Positions 26,501-38,500 of a stretch of 64,000 nt of DNA are shown here, in pieces. Position 1 is the first letter of the stretch, and each line of letters opens with the position of its first letter. The notes beneath the pieces are model-generated. The model was given only the letters and a program-made list of their open reading frames with translations, was not told the DNA's origin and made no database searches. Origin of the DNA: Todiramphus chloris collaris (taxonomy: Eukaryota > Chordata > Aves > Coraciiformes > Alcedinidae). The translations under genes and the position numbers were made by a program. Where the stretch lies: assembly GCA_025345505.1 (NCBI GenBank), contig JANVCC010000022.1, positions 28,686,375 through 28,750,374 on the forward strand, read 5' to 3'.

Positions 26501-28579
26501 GTAGATGTGTTAATACATGTGAGTAACCCTAAGAATCTCATTTAAGTCCAGCATCAAAAATTACTGGAGTCCAGCTATCATACTCAGCTAGTAAATGGGG
26601 CATGGAAAGCTACTCTCATGCTATCTCTTTATAGAATGGGATTATAAAAGAAGATGACAAATATTATTTGCTTGACAGTCACTCCAGCATGAATTTAAAT
26701 ATTCTGCAGATCTTAATATATGTGTGTGTATATGCAGTCTTATACAGTATTGATTATAAAAGGGGCAATACCACAATAAACTGTACGGAAGCTTTGCAGT
26801 ACTCCTTTTTTTGTTAAGATATTCATAATTCCTTATACAAAGGAAAAACTGCTCAGTGACGTGCAATACTGTGATCCTCAGATAATTTTCCAAAGACCAG
26901 GCTGGGTCATACATTATACTGGGGGGAGAAGTGGAGCTACAGCCCTCTAAAAGAAAAATGAAGGGCGGTCAACAAGCAATTATAGAGGACAACTATTTGC
27001 TAGGTTGCTTGTAGTCATGATAATAATCATCAATTACTTTCTTTTACTGTATTTATTGCCACCTAAAAGTCATAGTATGCATTTTAATAACAGCAATATC
27101 TAGCAATATCTATCAACATGTATTAGCTGGTACTCAAATATTCTTTGTTTTCAGAAAAATATATTATTTCACTGTGCTGGAAAAAACACCTGTGACATGC
27201 CACCACTTTATAAGCTTTGAGGACTTCAGTGATGGAAATGAACATTTATAACCAAGAGCAGTTACATAATGAACCTTTCATGAAGGCTTTCTAGATACAT
27301 ATTAAAACTGAAATATTCAAAATGAAATTAAATTATAGAAGTCTTGACCTGTGGGTCAGGTCAGAATTGAATAACAAGGAGATATGTGAAAAAGCATCAT
27401 TGAGACTCAAAAAAAAAATCAAAAAAAAATCAAAAATACCTCTCTGGTTTGATCTAGCCTGTGATATTATTGCTACTTCCAAAACACTGAGGCCCACAAG
27501 CTATTTTTAGGAACCACTAACAAAAAGTTCATGTGACAAACATAAATTTTTAAGGAAAAAATGTTGAAATGCTTTGGGAAAAATGAAATTATGGAAAATG
27601 TCCTCTGTCACAGACTTGGGGATGAACATTATTTACCTGTAGAAGATATACAGCTCCTTATCAACTAGACAGCATTTTACAATATGTCAGCATGGTCAAC
27701 TTTGTCACATTTTATCATCATATATTACGACTATCCTAAGGGAGTGTGAGAAAGGTCTCTTGAAAGGGGGGAAAAAAAAAAAAAGAAAGATTCCCAGCTA
27801 CTGCTCTCTATTTTTATAGAGGACACTTCATGGTAATGAGGTTCTTCATGGTTTGGATATTAAGAGAGGCTCTGTCTTCCGCCTGTCATAGAGCAATGAG
27901 AAAGGGCAGTGGGAATCCTTACTGCTTTTACTGAAGACTTCACTCCCAGCAGGCATGGTTCTGAATGGATACCTGATTAATTAGGTTTGAAAAATAAAAG
28001 CATCTGGATATAACTTTCTCTCTTGGACACTGCTGGCAGTAGGAATTGTCTTGATGTAAGTGCATAAGGTTTCATTTTGGCCTTTTTATTGAGGCCACTG
28101 TTCCCATTGAAATCCATTCTCTTGATGTTAATGTGATATAAGTAAGTGACTCCCTTATGCCAGTGACTACTAATCTGGTAGGCTGTACAACATTTGGCTC
28201 TGTGCCACAAGATTGATTGCTTTTCTGAATGTTGGAGTGCCTCAAAATTAAAGTTGAGTTACACTATTAATTGATTCAGGATGGGTTTTTTTTTTTTAAT
28301 TATGTCCAAGAAGGGTCTGTCAATACAATTTGCTCTCAGCTGTCACTGCACCATCAAATATAATTGTGTTTGGTGCACACAGGATAGTAACTTGCAGGAC
28401 TACAGTAGTATTAGTCAAAAAAGAATTCTGTATAGAAGAAATATACAGAAGGTGAAATTATATTTAATCTGTTTTGCATTGCAGAGGGTTTTATAATAAA
28501 TGTAGTTTTGCTGTTTATTTGGAACCTCTGAAATGTTCTTTTATATATCAAGGTAATGGTGATATGTTGGTAATGTAGC

Positions 28580-28617
28580 TGTATTCATACACTTGTATGT
28601 AGTGTATTCATACACTT
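28580..28617. repeat. Two-copy tandem duplication, 23-bp period
   Basis: TGTATTCATACACTT occurs at 28580-28594 and again, identical, at 28603-28617. The intervening GTATGTAG echoes the sequence just upstream. It is a small, recent-looking local duplication. Confidence 0.85.
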
Positions 28618-28960
28618 AGGCTCAAATCACTAAATTGCAGTGCTGAGATAGAAGACTAAGACCCCCTTATACTACTTAATGTCTTTTAAAAGGCATTAAA
28701 TTGTGTAGATAGGGATCAGCAGCCCAGAAAGGTTCATCAGGTGCCCAACAATTCTGCATCAAAGTTTAGAACATGAGCATGCACAGATTGGGGACATGCT
28801 CAAGGTAGTTGATCATCCAGTCTTCCCAACAGGAAAACATTCCAGTACACTCAAACCACCCTAAAACAAGTTCTGCAAAGAACCGATATCACTTTCAATA
28901 AACCATCTTACAAAATGGTAACATACAAACATCTGTCTTCCACTACACTGGCTTCTGTCA

Positions 28961-29150
28961 TTTTCCTTTTGTTTTGTTTTGGTTTGGTTTGGTTTGTTTT
29001 TTTATGTTATTGTATTATATTTATTTATTTTTATGTGTTTATGTTATTTATTTTTCTTTTGTTTATTTCATGCTAGCATATAGAATAGACCTGCAATCTG
29101 CCCTTTTTTTTTTCCTCTCTTTTTTTTTTTTTTCCTGTTTTGTTTGGTTA
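28961..29150. repeat. T-rich low-complexity tract with TTTGG core
   Basis: Starts with TTTTG/TTTGG units (about 28967-29003), then TTTAT-type sequence, then two long T/C runs (29104-29140). Open frames across it (28974-29159 plus, 29068-29343 minus) are composition artefacts. Confidence 0.85.
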
Positions 29151-31555
29151 CAATCATAAATGGGAAGATATAGCACAGCAAAATTTTCCTCAACAAAATG
29201 TTGTATCTATTCCACTTGCTCTTACCCATCTCACTGATTTTAAATTGGTTTGTAAACCTTTCAACATTTCTTTTAGTTATCCAAAACTGCTTCCCAGGTC
29301 CACTGACTTTCATTTTAAGGCGACTCCTTTTCCAATAGTACAACTATTTTCCCTTCTAATCTTGCTTTCTAATTAACAGCAAGAAAAAGGCCCACTTTAT
29401 GATAAAACCTTAAAGCCATAGAAACCAAGTGCATCCTATTTTCTAAAGATAGTCTGTCCACTGTAAGTTAAGAATTTTAATGTTTAGAATTTTCCCCAAA
29501 AAAACAATTTGACAGACAAATGCAGACTCCTTTTCACTGCTGTATGAATAAATTTAACCTACTTAAGCCTCACCTCTTTTCCAAGATCCACCTCAGAGCC
29601 AATATAACATTGTTATTACATTCCCTGTTTTGGAATAAGAAGGATGCAAAGACACCAGGCTAGCTCATACCCCACAGGAGATTCACCTCCAGTAATCCTA
29701 TTAAAATTAAAAGGATCACCTGGATGAGTTAGTACTGGAGAGGTATGTAATGGTCACAAATGTGTACTGTGGATTTGCTGCATAGATGTATTGTAAAACT
29801 TCCACTCTTGATTAGGTTAACTTCTTTTTCACCATCAAAATTGCTGCTGTTCTCGTGTGCAGCAGAAGTTGGCCAGGGATTTAAATCATGACTTTGGCTG
29901 CTTGCTTTCAGAAGAGGATTCAAACACCTATTAATTTGCCGAGGCAGGCATTTCTGTTCATCTCTCTCATCACCCCTCTATGGTTTGCATTTCTCAGGTT
30001 CTGTAGGGGGACTGAGTTAACTAGTCCTGTTCATATTTCAGAGGAAATGTAATCAATAAATCACCTATATTAGTCTGATGTCCACACACGGGGGTTTTAT
30101 TATTAAGGATATTTTGAAGGGTTCACTGAATATTACACATTGAAATAAGTGTCTGTTGCCTGGGAGCAATTTCCAAGCTGTCTTCAGGGAACTAGGACAC
30201 ACTTAAAAGGATTTAGTAGTGGAAATCTTTCATTTAGAAAATCCATTTCTGCAATTCACATGTTAAAGAAACAGAAAATGTTTCTTTGCCAACTTCAGCT
30301 ACAGCAAATGCATGTGAATAGCTCCCCGCCCCTGAAACTGAGCTAATTTCTGCAGGAGTTCATCCCAGAGATGTATTTCTGAGCAGGTGTTTTGCTTCAC
30401 TGTTCATATCTTGAATTGTGTGCATTCCATCATATCTATCATTTTACCCTTACACAGTCAAGGAATTTGGTCTTTTCAGTTGAGTGAACTGGGAAAGGAG
30501 AGTGCATAACTTCTCATTCTAAAACATTCCATAATACTTGGCTCTTGTGTATGTCTGAAAGCAGTAAATGTGTAATGAAATAGCTGGGAAAACAAAGCAC
30601 AAATTACCACATATATCATGCTCCAGATTTACAGTAGCAGAAGCAGCAGAAACAGTAGCACTTTGGAAGTATTTCCCTCACCACTCTCCTTCCTGACCAT
30701 TGCTGCTGCTGGTTTTGTCCTTGTTTGTAGAAGCCACAAAGTCCTTCCATCTGTCAAGCCACCACTTCTCAGAAATTACGACAATCCAGACAAAGTCAGC
30801 TCCAGTTACAGGAGGAAAGTGTCTTCAGACACTCAGTTGGAAGGTTTCTTCCTCTGGCTCAGTCCCTAGGCAAGGATTTGGTGGATGTGGAAGGAAGAAG
30901 AGGCCTTACTGTAAAAGATTGCTCCTGTCTCATGCTTGATGTCCAACACTGGAATCTTCACTGATAAAGGTCACAAGTATTAAGCAAAAAGGGATTTCCC
31001 AACTTGAAAAAAACAAATGAAAATCCAAATGCCTGGTTTGTCTTCCTGATATCTGATTTTCATAACTAATTCTACCTTTGCTTCTACGGAAATTAAATAT
31101 GATGAAAGAGGAAGGGATCAAATTCCCAGGACCAATTCTAGCTCTAGACAACTTGAGCTTTTCAAATATGCACTCTGTCAAGACACCTCCTGTGTGATTC
31201 AGGCCAACTTGTTACCTTTACTAAGACATCTTTATCTATAAATTGGGGATTATACTTCCCTGCCCTATGTGAAGATGGTGATCTAAATATTCTAAATACT
31301 GTAGGGCTTTCTGATGTACAGTACAAACTCTGGATTTATAGCCACAGGACAGAGCATAGTATTTTGCATCTAAAACATTTACATGTGAAGTTAGCATCTG
31401 AGCAATTTTCTGATAAAAGCTTATTTTGGTGAGTTTTCTTGGCCATCATACATGTACTGTTTGGATGAGTAACCAAAATAAGCACTTCCTGATCATCTGA
31501 GTGAAAGATTCAGAAAGATGCTTTGTCTGTAAGACACAATCAGAGTAATATATTT

Positions 31556-31569
31556 ACACACACACACAC
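31556..31569. repeat. (AC)7 microsatellite
   Basis: Seven AC dinucleotides. Confidence 0.9.
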
Positions 31570-31858
31570 CTTGCTACTTTTACCCTGAAACGATGACATA
31601 AAGCAAGTCTCTATACATCTTTCTCTGGGTTACTGGAATTTAATACAAGTCATGCTGCTGGATGGAGACCAAAGCTAGCTCCAGATTCAGAAGAAGGCTG
31701 CAAGTTGTGAGGAAAATATCACTGCAAAGTAGTTTGACTGAGTAAAGATAAAGCTAAATAGCCTTCTAGTTTTCTGGAATTTCTTCTGACTAACAGAAAT
31801 TTCCAATTGAAAGCTACTGGAGCTACTTCTAGAAAAGAGCCAGAACTCTGAGGTTTAC

Positions 31859-32485
31859 TTATGAAACCAGCAAGAAGAGACAGCCAGGGCAAGTCATGTT
31901 TATAGGGCACCAGGGTGTTAACTTTTCACAAGGAGAGGCGTGTATTTCCCCAGGTACTCCTACAAGCAGTAGACTGACCAGGAAGCCTCTCCCAGTAGGA
32001 AACACTTCAGAAATTTTTAATAGGGGGACAAAGAATATCTCCTCAAATACTACAGATTTGACCAAGATCTTAATGCTGACTGGGAACCCTTTTACTATAT
32101 GCTTGTGTAGCCTGGAGTAAACAGACAACACAACACATATGTTAGAAACAGCAGCTATTCTGAAGCTGACGAATAAGACAGTAGCAAAGGCAGAATTAGA
32201 CTGCCTGTCTCCTGAGAATTGACCTCCTGGGGCAACTTTTTTTTCAGAGCAGAACTGTGCTAAATCAGCCCCAAATAAATAACAAATGCAAAAGAATACA
32301 ACACAAATTTTTGTCATTCTGTATTTGCTTTGCTTTGTTTTCAGTATAACATTCTGCACATCAGTTTGTTTGATTAGGTCACTTTGCTTGATGAATTTTG
32401 TCTTCCTTCCAAACAGATGGTGTGAGCCTAGGAATGGTTTTAATAAAATTCTTTGTGTGCTGGTTATATGGCACTTATTTGGCAA
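31859..32485 (-). CDS. Unexplained 208-codon open frame (probably not a gene)
   Basis: The longest open frame in the window, from ATG at 32485 to a stop at 31859. I do not recognise the product. The first ~60 residues are basic and hydrophilic. A hydrophobic Cys-rich segment follows (about residues 60-75), then a long middle part rich in V, F, I and S, and a hydrophobic C-terminus with several Cys. There is no clear signal peptide at the start and no motif I can name. With a stop frequency near 6-7% per codon, a frame this long is rarely expected by chance in 64 kb. However, no promoter, splice context or homology supports it, and the opposite strand also has moderate open frames here. It could be an old retroelement scrap or chance. 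Confidence 0.15.
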   Translation of the reverse strand: MPNKCHITSTQRILLKPFLGSHHLFGRKTKFIKQSDLIKQTDVQNVILKTKQSKYRMTKICVVFFCICYLFGADLAQFCSEKKVAPGGQFSGDRQSNSAFATVLFVSFRIAAVSNICVVLSVYSRLHKHIVKGFPVSIKILVKSVVFEEIFFVPLLKISEVFPTGRGFLVSLLLVGVPGEIHASPCEKLTPWCPINMTCPGCLFLLVS

Positions 32486-33780
32486 ATGTCACTCCACAGA
32501 CACACTTTAGGTTTAAGATGATACTGCCATGGTTTAAATCTCCCACCAGCTGCCACAAAATTAGACCCACATTAATATCAACAGAGAAATTAAGAGTTCT
32601 GGCAATTCAGCTGGGAACTTGAGGGAAACTTCATAGGCATTTGAAAGATTTGCAGTAGGAATGGATTGTGAGAGTCAGCTCTAGCATTAGACAGTTAGCA
32701 ATATTAAGTCTTGGAAGTCCAAAATATATTTTGCCCTTTATTCTCTGACCTGACTAGCCAATGCAGGTGGTCCATATTTTAATCTTGACAGCCTGGAAGG
32801 AACACCAGCAAGATGTATGTATTCTAGACGATTATTCAATGAACTATGAGTAAAAAGTTTGTGAAAATGAAGTGTTTATGCCACAGAGGGCTCTATACTT
32901 CTCTAGAGTGGGAATTTCCTGACACCTGTAGATAAGGCTTCTATACTGCACAGAGATGCAATGTTGTAGATAGCCACACTTCAGTGACTAGGTCAGCTTT
33001 GCTTCCCCGCCCTCATTCCAATTAACAGATTCACCTTCAAAATCAATCACAAACACCTAGTCAATAAGACCAAGGGAAATCTTGTCATTACCCATCCTGA
33101 ATCACAGAGAGAGAAAGTGCAGGCCAGAAAGCAAAAGACAATGGAGAGATCACAGCCTAACTGGGGAATGCAGCGAGAGATGTGCAGAACATCATGGGGC
33201 ATGGAAAGCCTGGACTTCTATTAGTAGAGGGAGTACTTAGGCAGGGCAGAGAGTACAGGTGACTCCATGTAAAATCAGAATAATTCAAAGCAAAGACAGA
33301 AGAGTGCAAGTTCAGACACTGCTCTGAATGTTACATACTTACTGACTGCAAAGGCATACATTTGTTTTAATGAGATATATTAATCTCCCCCTTTCACCTC
33401 CCTTGATCTCTAAAATACCCCAGACATCAGTGCATTTAACAGGGCTTTGTACTGACAGTGAATGATGTGCTACAACAGTTAAATGGAATTGCAACAATCT
33501 TCCCCCGTGGGTACGACAGTGCTATTCAGTTATTTTTAATATTATGGCCAATGGGGAAATTATATTTTCGTTTGGAATATATGTGATTGGCTGTGGTCTG
33601 AGATGGGATATCACAGTAGATGGACCACTACTGTGCTCTTATGGCAGCTCCTGTGTTCCAAAGTGTATGCACATTATTTGATGGCTGCAAATGAACATAA
33701 AAAAGTTAAGAGGCTTTTTGAAAATGATGCTTTTCAGCCTGCAATATTACATTAATTACACCACAGAGGTATGAGAAACT

Positions 33781-33808
33781 ATCATTAGTGTGATCACACT
33801 ATAATGAT
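33781..33808. promoter_or_regulatory. Near-perfect 28-bp palindrome, possible dimer binding site
   Basis: The core TAGTGTGATCACACTA (33786-33801) is a perfect 16-bp palindrome. It is flanked by ATCAT on the left and, after two extra bases, ATGAT on the right, which are complementary. The halves carry GTGTGA/TCACAC, which resembles a T-box half-site (AGGTGTGA) in convergent arrangement. That resemblance is inference. No transcription unit is visible nearby. Confidence 0.35.
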
Positions 33809-34543
33809 GGATAAAGAAACCATTATAAGTAGAAGGGAGTGAGTAGCCAGGATAATTAGGACTTTTTCTGTTCAAAACTGTAATGGCAAAAAGGCAAAAG
33901 GAAAAAAAATTATGTTAAATAAAAAAAAGGGGGTGGGGGGGCACAACTTTTAATATTATAAGAGAGTTCTTGAAATTAGGGCAGCTAATAGGGATATTCA
34001 CTCAAAGAGCTCGTTATTATAAATCTGCATTAGCATTAGTTTTTCAAATCACTGCTGGATATAAAATGACAGTTTTCAGACTAGAGAACCTAGTTTTGAA
34101 CTGTCATTCTGTAGAAAAATGGGTCTATGTCAAAGCAGATTCAACAGCCAACAAGTACACGATATTCAGAGCTGAACTAATGGCTCTTGTTCTCACTGCA
34201 ACAAGCCACTCTAGTTTTATTAGATCCTCTTCTGGTACCTGACATGTTGAGATGGGTGTCTTTGGGGGATTGTATACATTGTTATTAATTTTGGGGGGGA
34301 AAATATGCTGTAATAAGCAGCTGCTAGCCAGCAAACATTTTAAAAGCCCCAAAGCTAAAAGTGAGGCTAGTCCAGCAGACAGTCACATTAATAGCTGGAT
34401 TTTCACAGCCTTCTATACATTAAAAAGAGTTTAACAATTCCATTGGGCTGTGACCCACTACTCACTCTGAAACACTTTCCCTAGGAGATAGTTTGTGATG
34501 TGTAACAGAAAAGTAGTTATTAAAGCTTTCTAAATTTCAAGTC

Positions 34544-34561
34544 AAAAAAAAAAAAAAAAAA
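34544..34561. repeat. Poly-A tract
   Basis: Eighteen A residues, with no recognised retrocopy upstream. Confidence 0.9.
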
Positions 34562-35243
34562 GAGCATGGTTTTTCATTGAAAGTACAAATAAAACCCTGA
34601 TGACTTCTGTTTGCCCAGTTTTTACAAGAGTAGTCTTTTGACAATGGAAAGTGAAAAGATTAGCAGTGTCTTCATAGATATCTGTCCAATTGCAAACTTG
34701 CATGCAGAGATTTGTGATGGAACTTGGTATACTTCATCACCACATGGTGCCCATGAAATTGCTGTCACTGCAGAATCATCAGTTAATTGAACAATGGAAT
34801 TACTTTACCAGTTGACCTAAGCCCTGTGACTACACCTGCAGGCCAGATAGCCAACAATACAGAGCTATTTGCAGGTGAAACTGGACACATTGGTATGTGC
34901 AGTTTCAGATGCAGCCAGATACCAAAAAGGAAAGCTAGAAAAATAGCAGTGGTGTCTTACATCTGCCTTGCGTAAATATTTTCTTCAGAATGGCTCTTGT
35001 ATTTGGGAATAATTGAAAAAATGTCTTGTAATAAAAAAAGTATCATATGTGGATGCTGAAAAGCTGCTAGCAGAGGAATTTTCATAGGTTCTCACAATAT
35101 CCTGTGAGATCCCTGCCTTTCTCACACGTGTTATGAGAAACAGTAGGACGGTTTTGTAAACTAGACTAGCACATGGTGTTTCGATAAGTTTTGTTTATGG
35201 TACATTGTAAAAATATTTTGAAATAGGTGCTGTAGGACTTTAA

Positions 35244-35305
35244 CCAATCACCCTAGGAGATGTGTGATTGCTGACCAATCGCCCTATGGGGCTGGGGTAT
35301 AAAAA
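35244..35305 (+). promoter_or_regulatory. LTR promoter: two CCAAT boxes and a TATA box
   Basis: CCAAT at 35244-35248 and 35275-35279, then TATAAAAA at 35298-35305. The spacing is that of a strong retroviral U3 promoter, with transcription expected to begin roughly 25-30 bases after the TATA box. The similar words ACCAATCACCCTA and ACCAATCGCCCTA form an imperfect 31-bp-spaced direct repeat. Confidence 0.75.
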
Positions 35306-35319
35306 TGGGGTTGTAAATT

Positions 35320-35325
35320 AATAAA
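35320..35325 (+). terminator. LTR polyadenylation signal AATAAA
   Basis: AATAAA 15 bases after the TATA box. In this LTR type the signal lies in or just before a short R region, with cleavage shortly downstream. Confidence 0.7.
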
Positions 35326-35398
35326 GGAGCTTCTTTTGCCTGCTCTTGCTGAACTTATATGTTGCTGCGTCTCTCCGCTCCCGGCATAAACAGCGACA

Positions 35399-35512
35399 AT
35401 CATATAAGTTTATGCATGTTCACATATATACATATACATATGCATATATGTTCATCAATACACATATATGCAGAGGCACGTGTTTTCATGTATATGTATC
35501 TATATACTATCA
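35399..35512. repeat. CATATA-rich low-complexity DNA beside LTR C
   Basis: Alternating CATATA/TATATG sequence directly after the right target-site duplication. The insertion apparently landed at the edge of an AT-rich purine/pyrimidine-alternating tract. Confidence 0.7.
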
Positions 35513-38500
35513 TGAATGAGTAACTCCTGCCTGGGATCTCAAGGATTTATCTGTGAGTAGCACTATATAATGATTAGCAGAGCAGGAAAGGTCTTGAGCA
35601 TTTGATTTGTGACTGCATGGAGATTTCCTTGGCTCTAATTGAGCAAACACTGGTTCACTGGGCTTGACATTGTTCTTGTACGGGTATAAAGCTATAGAAA
35701 GAACTCTATCAAGGGCAGATGACCTTTGTGAATATAAACAAGGAGAATTTTGTCCTCCATTGACTAAAATGCGTGAAGGAGCACTTCCAAGATGCAAACA
35801 ACAAAATTCATTTGGTTTGGATGTTGTCTTGTCCTCCTTAACTGTTATCACTGGGACTCTAATAGAAAATCGCACGAGATATAATTTGTAAATGCTTTCA
35901 TTTGGGGACTTTTTAATCTTGTTTTGATCTTATTGTTCTAGCTGCTTCATGTCAAGCACTATAGCAGGGCAATAGCTCAGATATATTCTACTAAAAATCT
36001 TTATTATTCTCACAATGAAACTGCCCACTGATCTACCTTATATGAATAGATCTTGAAAACCAAAAGAACTTAATTGGAATGGCAAAGGCATGAAGTAAAC
36101 TCCCACGTCTTCTATTCTAACCAAACATCACTAGCCCTAACTATGGAGTTAAAGGATCTGTCTCCCCTCCCCTAGTACCACCTATTTATAAAGGCCTCTG
36201 CAGTTTTCAGTGCTGCACTTAGACCTTATGACAGGAGTCCAATAAACTTTCCATTGAAGACCAGCCTCTTATAATGATAAACAGCAAACTGATGAAGCCA
36301 TCTGTTTCCTTGTCTTAAAAGCAGACAATCTGGGGACAGTAGCAGAAGTTGTTTGGTTTTCTTTTTTTTTCACTTTAAATGCATTGTATCATTCAATATT
36401 TTTTCCTGTGATTTTTTTTTGAGCCATTCTGTGCTCACAACAGCAAAAGACAGTTAAATGAATATAATCTTGATGATTAAATGCAAATGTTGCTTTAGGT
36501 GTTACTAATGGAACTTGTAGTCCTCCTTTTTTGAATGGATATTCAATTTGCTGTTCAATTTTCTATTAGAACATTTTCCCTTCTCCTGATTTTAATTTGT
36601 TTCCAGCTGCACAGAGTAGGAAAGAAAAATGCTTGCTGCCTTGACTCGTACCTTACCTCTAAGCTACATGCTCTTCCATAACCAAATAGGGAAGAAAAAT
36701 GTCCCTTTAAATTGTTCTGGCATACAGTATCTTACATTCCAAGGCACTCCACAAATCAAAGTGATCCTGTTTCACCCACGTTGAATTCACATTCCTGGTT
36801 TCATCAGAAGACTAATGTGATATTTGTAAAGTCTGTCAGGTTTCAAATTATGTCAGAGAGATTCTGGATCTGATAGGTTCTCAAAACATTCATGACCAAC
36901 TGTTCTGAATTTTCTAAAAATAACAGGAAAGTATTAAAAAAAAAAAAAAGATTTTCCACTTGATATGGAATTTCTTTTATAAAAATATAAAGATCTTTCA
37001 GAGCAATAGTCATGTCTCAATGTTACAGGTCCAAAGACTCTTCTTTACACTAATATCCCTCCTTACTTAGAAAAATCATAGATACTTTTGTAAAGCAATT
37101 ATACATCTTCATGCAACAGACATAGGAAGAAGCAAAGCTGGGTTCTTCCAGCCTGACAGAATGAACCTGTCACTGAGTAAGGAAAAAAATAAGGAACACA
37201 ATCCAAAGTTACTCCAGAAGCCTCATTTAAGGATGATTCACATCCAAGCAGTGCCTGCTAAATTGGTACTCCAAGCTTTTGAACCTGAGGCATACTGAAT
37301 GAAGGTCTATAGAGAAATTAAGAGTGAAGTACTTAGTCCAATTGATTTGGCAGAGAAGAGCTACATAAAGACAAGGAAAGGAACAGTGGAGGTGTGGTCT
37401 TAGTTCATAATTTCTTCCTTGCTTCTGAACTTACATTAATATTTACTATACTTTTGTTTCTTTAAATGAGAAATCTGCTCTTTTGCAAGACTGTATGAGG
37501 CCTCAAACAGGTTCTTTTCACAGGGGTGTACTTTGACTCTAGAGAATGCATTGCTAGTGAAACATCTCAGGCTCCAGGGCTTCTAAACCCAATTTTCTGC
37601 CATGTATTTTTACTAAATTGATGGGTAGCTCTTTTCACCAAGTCTAGGAGGAAACTGACATGGAGAATTAAATCGTTGAGAATGGTTGGGTCTAGGAACA
37701 CAAACAAAAAAAAAAAAAACTGGAGAGAAGAAAAGAAAGGTTGCTATGCCAAAAGTCATTTACAAAGAAGCATTTATGTCACCTGAGAATAGTTTTCTGC
37801 CTGGGCACTTCAACATGTGTCTGTAACACAATTAAAGTAGTCTCTGCAGATGAGTGTAACTGAACTTACACCGGCATAGCTAGTAACCAAAGGTGTTGTG
37901 GTTTAGAGTTCTGATTGCACTGGACAGAAGTATTCAGGTCCTTAGCTCTGTCTCCAAGTTACTAGACTATTCCTTATCAATGTCTGACTTTGTTATTACC
38001 TGTACTAATTCACGTGAATCTGCCTGTTCATACTGTATCAAATCTTAGATTTATGTAAAGGGATTCAGAAAACCTATGCCCAGACAAGAATGAAGATTAT
38101 GTTCTACAACCCAAGAGAGAAGCCAAGAGGATTAGTACTCAGCTCTAATAAATCTCATCTCTAACTTCTGCATGGGTGAACAGAAAAAGTCTGCTCTACA
38201 TATAGTAATACTTACGTCATTTCATGTGAGGAGCCTGATACCAAGGTGACTTACTGTTGACACTCTTTTGAATTACTGGGGTCACAGAGACTACAAAACA
38301 CAGGGATGTGTAAGGCCTGTGCACCAGCTGAGGCAGTGTGAGATGGAGAACACCCCATGTGTAAGAGCACTCCATGTGTTCAGAATACCCACCAAAATAA
38401 CAGTCACCAAGGAACTGCTAGAGCACTGGAACAATGAGCAAGGAGGACCAAACATTTTTCTAGCCTTTAGTCTTTATAGCCTCACCCATATGATCTGTAT

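Larger units (their letters stand above)
21691..31858. other. Non-coding stretch, no gene recognised
   Basis: Unique AT-rich DNA. It holds a poly-A run of 20 at 23488-23507, a 23-bp-period tandem duplication at 28580-28617, and T-rich low-complexity sequence at 28961-29150. The longest open frame is 127 codons (24697-25080, minus). It is very hydrophobic and unrecognised. No convincing exon, RNA gene or transposon. Confidence 0.6.
32486..35041. other. Non-coding stretch with palindrome; no gene recognised
   Basis: Unique DNA with no recognised interspersed repeat. A G-run follows an A-run at 33921-33941, an A18 run lies at 34544-34561, and a strong palindrome sits at 33781-33808. Small open frames only (up to 90 codons). 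Confidence 0.6.
35048..35398 (+). mobile_element. Solo LTR, ERVK-like endogenous retrovirus (copy C)
   Basis: A 351-bp solo LTR starting TGTGGATGC and ending AGCGACA. It is bracketed by a perfect 6-bp target-site duplication, ATCATA (35042-35047 and 35399-35404). Six-base duplications and compact LTRs of this size are usual for class II (ERVK/alpharetrovirus-like) elements of birds. Two CCAAT boxes (35244-35248, 35275-35279), a TATAAAAA box (35298-35305) and an AATAAA signal (35320-35325) are in the expected order, giving U3, a short R, and U5 running to 35398. No gag/pol/env sequence is attached. The perfect duplication and intact motifs suggest a fairly young insertion. Confidence 0.92.

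Noticed and set aside
33921-33941. G-run after A-run considered as a G-quadruplex
   Set aside because: Only two G-runs separated by one T are present. Four runs are needed.
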